Positions 56,549-64,000 of a DNA stretch of 64,000 nucleotides are shown piece by piece (the stretch's first letter is position 1; every line of letters begins with the position of its first letter). The DNA comes from CBDCAS01 sp965214015 (lineage in GTDB: Bacteria > Pseudomonadota > Gammaproteobacteria > Coxiellales > Coxiellaceae): NCBI GenBank assembly GCA_965214015.1, contig CBDCAS010000020.1, positions 186,001-250,000 of the forward strand, read 5' to 3'. The notes beneath the pieces were generated by a model that saw only the letters and a list, made by a program, of their open reading frames with translations, was not told the DNA's origin and ran no database searches. Position numbers and translations under genes: made by a program.

Positions 56549-57468
56549 ATCAAAACACAAAGAAAGTACTCTGTTTCCAAGAAATAATACTGACACTACA
56601 GAAGTACTGGTCTGAGCAAGGTTGTATTATTTTACAACCTTATGATATGGAAGTAGGGGCAGGAACGTTTCATCCTGCCACCTTTCTCCGTGCTATTGGT
56701 CCTGAACCTTGGTATGCCGCTTATGTGCAACCTTCACGTAGGCCTACTGATGGTCGTTATGGTCAAAATCCAAATCGCACTCAACATTACTATCAATTAC
56801 AAGTAGTTTTAAAACCTTCCCCAGATAATATTCAGGATTTATACCTCAACTCATTAAAAGCATTGGGCATTGATCCCTTAAATAATGACATACGTTTTGT
56901 TGAAGATAACTGGGAATCACCCACTTTAGGTGCCTGGGGCTTAGGTTGGGAAGTTTGGCAAAACGGCATGGAGATGACACAGTTTACCTATTTTCAGCAA
57001 ATTGGTGGTTTAGAGTGCCGGCCAGTAACCTGTGAGATTAGTTATGGTCTAGAACGTCTTGCTATGTACCTACAAAATGTCGACAGTCTATTTGATATCA
57101 TCTGGACTGAAACCCATGATCATCGTATTACTTATGGTGATGTATTTCATCAAAATGAAGTCGAAATGTCAGCCTATAACTTTGAACTTTCCAACATCAA
57201 GTTATTGCTTCAAAACTTCGATACCTATGAACATGAAGCCAAACGCCTTATAAAAGAAGCCCTGCCTTTAGCTGCCTATGAAATGGTACTTAAAGCCTCA
57301 CATACATTTAACTTATTAGATGCAAGACACGCTGTCTCTGTTACAGAACGACAAGATTATATTTTACGTGTACGAAAGCTAGCGCAATTCATAGCAAAAG
57401 CATATTTTAAGTCACGTGAATATCTAGGCTTTCCTATGCTAAAAAAAGAAAGGAAGCCTCATGGATAA
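56545..57468 (+). CDS. glyQ: Glycyl-tRNA synthetase alpha chain
   Basis: The catalytic chain of the bacterial alpha2-beta2 enzyme that charges tRNA-Gly. At 307 residues it fits the family (303 in E. coli). Typical segments are FQEIILTLQKYWSEQGC, QPYDMEVGAGTFHPATFLR, YVQPSRRPTDGRYG and FTYFQQIGG. It overlaps glyS by 8 bp. Confidence 0.97.
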   Translation: MNQNTKKVLCFQEIILTLQKYWSEQGCIILQPYDMEVGAGTFHPATFLRAIGPEPWYAAYVQPSRRPTDGRYGQNPNRTQHYYQLQVVLKPSPDNIQDLYLNSLKALGIDPLNNDIRFVEDNWESPTLGAWGLGWEVWQNGMEMTQFTYFQQIGGLECRPVTCEISYGLERLAMYLQNVDSLFDIIWTETHDHRITYGDVFHQNEVEMSAYNFELSNIKLLLQNFDTYEHEAKRLIKEALPLAAYEMVLKASHTFNLLDARHAVSVTERQDYILRVRKLAQFIAKAYFKSREYLGFPMLKKERKPHG

Positions 57469-59527
57469 AAAAGATTTCTTATTAGAAATTGGCTGTGAAG
57501 AGCTGCCAACTGACCATCAGCAAACCTCTGCCGACCATATTGCCCAACACCTATCATATAATCTTGACAAAGCAAAAATCACCTACGGTAAAACTCATAC
57601 TTACTCATCACCTCGCCGCCTTGCTGTTCTGATCAATGACATGGCTACTAAACAGCCTTCCTTTGAAATAGAAAAGCAAGGCCCCAGCTACCACAACGCA
57701 TATGATAAAGAAGGACAACCTACTTTAGCCTGTTTAGGATTCGCCCGCTCCTGTGGTGTATCCATCGATCAACTTGAAGTACAAGAGATTGCAAAAGAGA
57801 GACGGGTTTTCTGTCACATAAAACAGCCTGGTAAACTCTGTATCGACCTATTACCGAAACTCGTCGAAAATGCGCTTAAAAACCTACCCTCAAAAAAATT
57901 AATGCACTGGGGAGATTATGATTTTACATTCATTCGTCCTATACAGTGGATTGTCATGCTTTTTGGTAAAGATATTGTACCCGCTACTTTATTCGGTAAA
58001 AAAGCCTCGCGTAATACTCAAGGGCACCGCTTTCTTTATCCTAAACAGCTAAGTATTGATACACCCTGCCATTACAAAGCCTTACTTTATTCAGAAGCTT
58101 ATGTTGTGGCAGATTATAAAAAACGATTAGATAGTATTGAAAAAGCACTTTACAAAGCAGCAATACCGCCCAACAAGCCGCTCATTAATCCCAATTTACT
58201 AAACGAAGTAACAGCCTTGGTTGAGTGGCCAGTAGCATTAACAGCACAGTTTAATGAAAAATTTCTTAAACTACCGCACCCGGTATTGATAACTTCAATG
58301 GCAACACATCTTAAATGTTTTCCTGTTGAAGACAACCAAGGAAATTTACTCTCTAGATTCGTTCTAATTAGCAATATTAAAACTTCTAATCCAAAACTGA
58401 TTATTCAGGGAAATGAACGAGTCATTAATGCACGTTTATCTGATGCAGAGTTTTTCTATAAAAATGACTTAAAAATACCCTTAAAAGAACGACTCGAATC
58501 TTTAGGTCATGTAGTTTTCCAAAAACAGTTGGGAACTATGAAAGATAAATCTTACCGACTGTCTAAACTGGCCTGCTTTATTGCAAAACATATAGGAGCT
58601 AACGAAACTATCGCAAAACACGCGGCTCTACTCTCAAAATGTGACCTCGTTAGCGAAATGGTAATAGAGTTCCCTCAACTTCAAGGTATTATGGGGTATT
58701 ACTACGCAATCAGCGATAATGAATCAAAGGCTTGTGCAATAGCCATCAAAGAACACTACCTGCCACGTTTTTCTGGCGATAGTCTACCAGGTAGCCTAGA
58801 GGCAACCTCTGTCGCTTTAGCCGACCGATTAGATACATTAATTGGTATTCTAGGCATTAATAAAAAAACCACTGGTGATAAAGACCCTTACGGCTTAAGA
58901 CGTTCAGCACTCGCTGTTCTAAGAATACTCATTGAGAAAAAAATAGATATAGATCTTATTGAGCTTATTCAACAAACCATTAGAGGTTTTGAACATGCAC
59001 TGCAAAATAGTAACCTGATCCACCAAACATTTGAGTTTTTCATGAATCGGCTAAAAGCCTGGTATCAGGAACAAGGAATTTCCAGCTCAGTTTTTGAAGC
59101 CGTACTTGCTTGCCAACCTACTAATATTTTAGATTTTCATCGACGCATTGAAGCAGTACAAGCATTTCAAAATCTACCTGAAGGAAAAGCGCTAGCCCTG
59201 GCTAATAAACGTGTTGGACACATTCTTAAGAAAGCAGGGCTTACTATTTCTAAAAATCCAGACACAGCCTTATTAAAACAAAGGGAAGAAAAAATTCTAG
59301 CTAAAAAAATAGAACAACAACGGCAAGTATTTGATGCTTTATACAAAAAGGCAGATTACAAACAAGCTCTTAATGAACTGGCGTCACTAAAAGAAACAAT
59401 CGATGCTTTCTTTCAGCAAGTGATGATCATGGATGAAAATAAAGAAGTAAGACTTAATCGGCTTGCATTATTAACCTCACTACACCATTTATTTTCACAA
59501 ATTGCTGATATATCGCTGTTACAATGA
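57461..59527 (+). CDS. glyS: Glycyl-tRNA synthetase beta chain
   Basis: The tRNA-binding chain of glycyl-tRNA synthetase, 688 residues (689 in E. coli). It shows FLLEIGCEELPTDH at the start, KKLMHWGDYDFTFIRPIQW, SDAEFFYKNDLK and DRLDTLIGILGI with the C-terminal DALR-like anticodon-binding helices. Its stop overlaps the rsmB start. Confidence 0.97.
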   Translation: MDKKDFLLEIGCEELPTDHQQTSADHIAQHLSYNLDKAKITYGKTHTYSSPRRLAVLINDMATKQPSFEIEKQGPSYHNAYDKEGQPTLACLGFARSCGVSIDQLEVQEIAKERRVFCHIKQPGKLCIDLLPKLVENALKNLPSKKLMHWGDYDFTFIRPIQWIVMLFGKDIVPATLFGKKASRNTQGHRFLYPKQLSIDTPCHYKALLYSEAYVVADYKKRLDSIEKALYKAAIPPNKPLINPNLLNEVTALVEWPVALTAQFNEKFLKLPHPVLITSMATHLKCFPVEDNQGNLLSRFVLISNIKTSNPKLIIQGNERVINARLSDAEFFYKNDLKIPLKERLESLGHVVFQKQLGTMKDKSYRLSKLACFIAKHIGANETIAKHAALLSKCDLVSEMVIEFPQLQGIMGYYYAISDNESKACAIAIKEHYLPRFSGDSLPGSLEATSVALADRLDTLIGILGINKKTTGDKDPYGLRRSALAVLRILIEKKIDIDLIELIQQTIRGFEHALQNSNLIHQTFEFFMNRLKAWYQEQGISSSVFEAVLACQPTNILDFHRRIEAVQAFQNLPEGKALALANKRVGHILKKAGLTISKNPDTALLKQREEKILAKKIEQQRQVFDALYKKADYKQALNELASLKETIDAFFQQVMIMDENKEVRLNRLALLTSLHHLFSQIADISLLQ

Positions 59528-60831
59528 ATACAAGAGTCATTGCCCACCTTATTATCAATAAAGTCATCCAAGATCATTGCTCTTTAAAAACTGCCTTTTC
59601 TCACTGGATCACTCCAAACCTTAATGCCCAAGAAATAGCTTTTATAAAAGAATGCTCTTTTGGAGTTTTAAGGTGGTTTCACCAACTAGATTATATAAAA
59701 TCAATTTTATTACACTCTCCCTTAAAAAATAAAGATTATGATATTGACCATTTAATATTATTAGGACTTTTTCAAATTCTCTACACTCATGTTCCCAATC
59801 ATGCCGCTGTTTCAGAAACTACCTCTGTTTGCAAAACTCTGAAAAAAAACTGGGCAACAGGCCTGGTCAATAAATGCTTACGTCGTTTTATCCAAGAAAA
59901 AGAACAGATTATGGCGTGCATCCAAAACAACCATGAAGCACACTTTTCCCACCCAAACTGGTTAATTGATAAAATCAAAAAAGATTGGCCTAAACAATGG
60001 CAAACCATTCTGGAAGCGAATAATGAAAAACCACCCCTATGGCTTCGTGTCAATGTTCAAAAAACAACGCAAAGTCATTACCTCAATATCCTAGACCAAA
60101 ATAGTATTACTGCATTTGCAGCAAATGACCTAAACACAGGAATTCAGCTAGCCCCTCCTATTCCAACGCATCAGATCCCTCATTTTAATGAAGGCTATAC
60201 CAGTATACAAGACCTCTCCGGACAGTTTGCTATTCCTTTTCTTAACCTAAAAAAAGGGGTTCGTGTTCTAGATGCTTGTGCGGCACCAGGGAGCAAAACT
60301 AGCCATATCCTAGAGTCAGAACCAAAGCTCGCTAAGCTTGTCATTATTGACAAAGATCCCCAGCGTTTTCAAATGATCAAAGAAAATATAGTTCGACTAG
60401 GTTTAGACTCACAATGTATCCAACCTATCCTCTCTGATGCCACCCACACTCAACAATGGTGGGATGGTATTCCTTTTGACCGAATTCTACTCGATACTCC
60501 CTGTTCATCCACTGGCGTTATCCGTCGCCATCCTGATATTAAATTACTTAGAAAAAGTGAAGATATTCATGCCATCACCCAGGTACAAAAACAGCTTCTA
60601 ACAACTCTATGGAAACTGCTTAAAAAAAACGGCAAGTTACTCTATTCTACATGCTCTATTCTCTCAGAAGAGAATGAGAAAGTGATTTCAAGCTTTCTAA
60701 CACAGCATAAAAATGCAAAAGTGGAGAAAATTACGCTTCCCATGGCCATCAAAAAACGCTATGGTGTTCAGTTATTGCCCAGAAATCAAGGTCCGGACGG
60801 ATTCTACTACGCACTTCTCTCAAAAAAATAA
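59524..60831 (+). CDS. rsmB: 16S rRNA (cytosine-967-C5)-methyltransferase
   Basis: It methylates C967 of 16S rRNA. In 435 residues it has the N-terminal NusB-like domain (VPNHAAVSETTSVCKTL), then the methyltransferase with the SAM motif VLDACAAPGSKTSHIL, the catalytic region LDTPCSSTGVIRRHPDIK and the second Cys in LLYSTCSIL. The start overlaps the glyS stop as ATGA. It is the last gene of the com1-glyQ-glyS-rsmB run. Confidence 0.95.
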   Translation: MNTRVIAHLIINKVIQDHCSLKTAFSHWITPNLNAQEIAFIKECSFGVLRWFHQLDYIKSILLHSPLKNKDYDIDHLILLGLFQILYTHVPNHAAVSETTSVCKTLKKNWATGLVNKCLRRFIQEKEQIMACIQNNHEAHFSHPNWLIDKIKKDWPKQWQTILEANNEKPPLWLRVNVQKTTQSHYLNILDQNSITAFAANDLNTGIQLAPPIPTHQIPHFNEGYTSIQDLSGQFAIPFLNLKKGVRVLDACAAPGSKTSHILESEPKLAKLVIIDKDPQRFQMIKENIVRLGLDSQCIQPILSDATHTQQWWDGIPFDRILLDTPCSSTGVIRRHPDIKLLRKSEDIHAITQVQKQLLTTLWKLLKKNGKLLYSTCSILSEENEKVISSFLTQHKNAKVEKITLPMAIKKRYGVQLLPRNQGPDGFYYALLSKK

Positions 60832-61462
60832 TACCAATCAGCTTCTACTGGCCTTCATTTAAAAGCACTCTAAGTGAGTTTTTAGCTTTTAAAGAGCGCT
60901 ATTTGCCATTTTGAACTGTGGATAACTCAGTGAGTTAACTTAGAATAGGTTGCGAACAGATCTTTGAAAACTAGGTTGAAAATCTTACTTCAATAACTTT
61001 AGTTTTTTTTATCCCAAAGTAGTCAGACTAAACTAAAAGCAATACTTCAGGCTATCAACCATTAAAATAAATTATAATCGATTGATAAAAAAAGTAAAAA
61101 AATGGTTATCCACAGAAAAAAGCCTCATTAACTATAACAAAAACAATCTTTATAAATAATATTTTATTTATAATAGAGAAGTTTCTAGAAAAATTTACTG
61201 TTCAAAAATGTTCCAATATTTTTGACTTTACTTTCCCTATTAAATTAAGAGAAAAGATGGATATTCTGCTCAATTACTAATGTTTGATTAAAGACATAAT
61301 AAAAATACAACATGGGCTAAAGTATCATTTATCTTTTTTAATTGTTTAATTATTGAAACTTGTGGTAAATATAAGTTTTTATCTCACTAAAATATAAGAT
61401 TAATACTATAGACACTATGGTTAGTGTGGAACATCAAAAAATAATAAAAGAGACAACTTACA
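60832..61462. other. Candidate replication origin (AT-rich, two perfect DnaA boxes)
   Basis: A 631-bp gene-free, strongly AT-rich stretch. It has two perfect consensus DnaA boxes in opposite orientation: TGTGGATAA at 60917-60925 and TTATCCACA at 61106-61114. Between and beyond them lie long A/T tracts (for example 61081-61105 and 61135-61185) that could serve as an unwinding element, and one GATC at 60959-60962. A 9-bp stem TTTAAAAGC/GCTTTTAAA (60858-60893) close to the rsmB end may be its terminator. An origin is inference; the boxes are plain to see. Confidence 0.5.
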
Positions 61463-62668
61463 ATGAATAAAAAAATACTGCTCCACCTTGCTATATTTTT
61501 TATAGGGTATTATTTTAATCGTTTTTTTTCCGAGAATGCACTTATTAAGGAAATGCGTTTAAAGGGTTTTTCTGACCAGGAGATTAACTATGTTAAGCAA
61601 CTTGACTTTACTCTAAAAAACGAACCCTTCACTAATTTTTTACTTATTCTATATAAAGCTAAATTATTAACACCTGATAATTTTTCTTTGCTTAAAAAAC
61701 TTCCCAATAAGAATATTAATGAAATTATGAGGGCTGCTTATACACTATTAGAAAAAGGCCTTTTAACGCAAAAGGAGTTTGATTTTTTAGTGCAGCCAGA
61801 GCATCAAGGGATTTTCTATCAGAATGATCAAAATTTTCTCACTCTTAATATTTCCATAGTGTTTGTTTTGTATAACTTAGATATTTTGGAATTTAAGATA
61901 CTAGATCCTATTTTCTTACTGTCCGATCAATTTAAACGTAATTTTATGCTTCTGCTAACACAATTATGCAAAAAAACTGTTACTACTATCTCTGTTGATG
62001 ATATTCAATGCTTGATTAAGTATTCTAATATTTTTGAATCTGCAGAAGTTTCAGAATATATTGCTAATTTACCCTTCGAATTGAACTTACATATTAGCCT
62101 TTTTCGAGCTCTTATTGATACTTTTAAAGAATATGACGAAAATAGTACTTTTTATATACAGTTTAATCACCTGATTGAGCATAATCAAGAATATACAATG
62201 TTAAATAATTTTTATAACATAGAAAGAAATACTCCGAGTCAGACAACACATACAAGAAGTGTACATAATAGTGTTTCTCAGTCAGCTAAGACCCTACAGA
62301 AATACTATGGTGAGAATCAAGATATAATTAATGAAAGTAGAGCTATAATAGTGAAAGAAATTCAGGCGTGTCGTCTGGATGAGAGTGATTTTCAAAAGAA
62401 GGCAGCACTTCGAGCATTAAATAATCTAGATTCTTACCAAGAATATCAAGACCCTGATTCAAAGCTTTCCATTGATCAATTATTCTCCTTGATATGTTGT
62501 GTACTGTGCGAAAACACAAAAAATAACTCGCAGGAACGATCCGATGCTATAAAGCGGTTAGTCTTTTCGCTTTATGATATTAGGCGAGAATATAATCAAG
62601 ACAAAGCACACAGAGATGATTTAAAAGAAGATGCTCCTATGTGCGCTAGTGGTGCCTTTAACAAGTTA

Positions 62669-63694
62669 TAGCGCCATCCTATAGAGTTTAGCGTTCAAGA
62701 TGAGTATAATGTCGCTCTTTAGGATCAAAAAATGCCAGCAGCTTATCCACTAGAACTACGGCAACGAGCCGTTTCCCATTATCGAAAAGGTGGGAGTACG
62801 CAACTTGAAACAGCTGAACTATTCAAAATTGGCATAGCGACGTTACGTATTTATTTGCGTCGTGATGAACAAAATGATTTAGCCCCCAAACCTTATCAAC
62901 GTGGTAGAAAGCCTGTCATATCAGGAAATCACCTGCAAAAAATTGAGAGTTGGGTAACGGATAAACCTGATATTCGAGTTAAGCATCTGTGTAAAAAATA
63001 TAAGCACTATTACAAAAAAACGGTGAGTCAATCGATGATGTCTCGCGCTTTAAAAACATTAGCGATAACGCGAAAAAAGAAAAGTCTTTTTGCACAGGAG
63101 CAGTTACGTCCGGACGTCGAAAAAAAAGACAGGCGCACATAAAAAAATATAAGGACGTTGACCCAGAACGCCTGATTTTTATTGATGAAATGGGGGCTTA
63201 CCTGAATATGGTGCTCAATTATGCACGTGCGCCAATCGGACAACGCGTGCATATGCCGAAGCCATTTAATCGTGGTATGAAACTTTCGGTCATTGGTGCA
63301 ATATCAACAGCACGCGTTGAAGCTTCATTGTATGGACCATGGGCAACTGATGGCGATATCTTTTATCATTTCATTGCTCACGATTTATGCCCAATATTAC
63401 AGCCGCATCATATTGTTTTACTTGATAATGTCGGCTTTCATAAGACTCAGCGTGTACAGGATGCAATACATGCTACAGGTGCGAGTATCGATTTCTTGCC
63501 CCCGTACTCACCTGATTTTAATCCCATTGAAATGGCTTGGTCTTTTGTTAAGAATATTTTACAAGAAATAGAAGCTAGAACTTTGGCGTCGTTTCAAAAG
63601 GCACTTAAGTATGCATTAGAAAAAATTACTGAAAACAAATTGCTTGGATGGTTTCAACATGCTGGTTACCGATCGACTCAATAGGATGGCACTA
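62669..63694 (+). mobile_element. Complete IS630-family element in a TA target
   Basis: Ends TAGCGCCATCCTAT (62669-62682) and, inverted, ATAGGATGGCACTA (63681-63694) match at 13 of 14 positions. The dinucleotide TA is duplicated outside (62667-62668 and 63695-63696), the hallmark of the IS630/Tc1 group. Length 1026 bp. Confidence 0.95.
62732..63684 (+). CDS. IS630-family transposase in two frames joined by -1 frameshifting
   Basis: The first frame (62732-63142, 136 residues) is the helix-turn-helix part (ELRQRAVSHYRKGGSTQLE, RGRKPVISGNHLQ). The second frame carries the DDE domain: first Asp in LIFIDEMGAYLN, second in VLLDNVGFHKT, and Glu in PDFNPIEMAWSFVK, ending at 63684. The frames overlap at a run of eight A (63120-63127), a slippery site of the A-AAA-AAA-G type used by many IS630 members for programmed -1 frameshifting. 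The element therefore looks intact. Confidence 0.88.
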
Positions 63695-64000
63695 TAATGG
63701 AGGCAGTTGTAGGTATCGTTCCAGAAGTTTCTATCCAAGTGATTAACAAGTCTGCAGCGTCTGGAAAACTACCTTGTCTCACTCAAGAAGTGATGATGCG
63801 TCATATTCAATCATTTAGGGTACCAAAGAATGCTTATGAATATTTACAACGTATTGATTGTTTAAAACGTATTGAGTATGAAGGCTTAGGTTTTTTATTA
63901 AATCATACGCTTCAGTGTGAAATTGAAGACAAGCTATTTGATGAGTATGGTAGCTGTTACGAAGGGAAAAATGACCATCAGTTTAAAGCATTAATTGCTG

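Larger units (their letters stand above)
61463..64000 (+). pseudogene. Legionellales effector-like gene split by an IS630 element (3' end off window)
   Basis: The 5' part (61463-62668) encodes 402 residues: a hydrophobic N-terminus (ILLHLAIFFIGYYF), helical repeats with AYTLLEKGLLTQKEFDFL, the motif SVHNSVSQSAKTLQKYYGE and the ending CASGAFNKL. The 3' part resumes at 63697 in frame as MEAVVGIVPEVSIQVINKS and runs off the right edge. Joining across one TA gives FNKLMEAVVGIVPEV, which matches a conserved block I recall from Legionella and Coxiella proteins of effector type (TFNKL, then an IHPDVE-like stretch). Ribosome site AGAGACAA is weak. The inserted element adds a stop, so only a truncated product is expected. 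Confidence 0.72.

Overview
The window looks like chromosome of an AT-rich gammaproteobacterium, most likely a host-associated member of the Legionellales (Coxiella/Legionella/Rickettsiella-like). The housekeeping genes (rho, trxA, yggT, yggS, pckA, yqgE, ruvX, pyrB, dnaA, dnaN, recF, gyrB, rsmD, two M16 peptidases, ftsY, rpoH, a Com1-type DsbA, glyQ, glyS, rsmB) are gammaproteobacterial in sequence and pairing. The accessory content (a giant ankyrin-like protein, an interrupted Legionellales-type effector-like gene, a Com1-like protein, a CqsS/LqsS-like sensor kinase) points to an intracellular lifestyle. No tRNA, rRNA or CRISPR array was seen. The genus is inference.

Layout. (1) 1-6267, minus: one very large ORF running off the left edge, with ankyrin-like repeats, a hydrophobic segment and a further C-terminal region. 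(2) 6268-12045: mostly minus-strand housekeeping genes (rho, trxA, yggT, yggS, pckA). (3) 12046-15404: yqgE-ruvX-pyrB, then dnaA, plus strand. (4) 15405-45435: an accessory island of about 30 kb separating dnaA from dnaN. (5) 45436-60831: dnaN-recF-gyrB; rsmD and two M16 peptidases (minus); ftsY, rpoH, then the tightly packed com1-like/glyQ/glyS/rsmB run. (6) 60832-61462: an AT-rich gene-free stretch with two perfect DnaA boxes, a candidate origin. (7) 61463-64000: an effector-like gene split by an IS630-family element.

The island is the most unusual part. It opens with a secreted, probably beta-helical protein and a 4455-residue RHS/YD-repeat protein with a LysM domain and a C-terminal toxin tip followed by a putative immunity gene. 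Behind it lies an array of orphan cassettes: pieces of the same RHS pre-tip core, each joined to a different tip at the same point (the IGLFGR motif) and each followed by its own small immunity-like gene. At least four distinct tips with partners are intact. A fifth tip is decayed but keeps a Tsi6-type immunity gene and an SseB-C-like gene. A last core fragment is cut by an IS110-family remnant. The rest of the island holds a secreted SurE-like phosphatase, a truncated membrane protein, two complete DDE insertion sequences (one inside a heme-oxygenase-fold gene), a CqsS-like hybrid histidine kinase, and, next to dnaN, the end of a tyrosine recombinase.

The RHS system probably works as a polymorphic toxin: the long YD-repeat shell carries a tip, the linked gene protects the producer, and recombination in the duplicated core could swap tips. 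The same system and its insertion sequences have broken up the usual dnaA-dnaN-recF-gyrB cluster.
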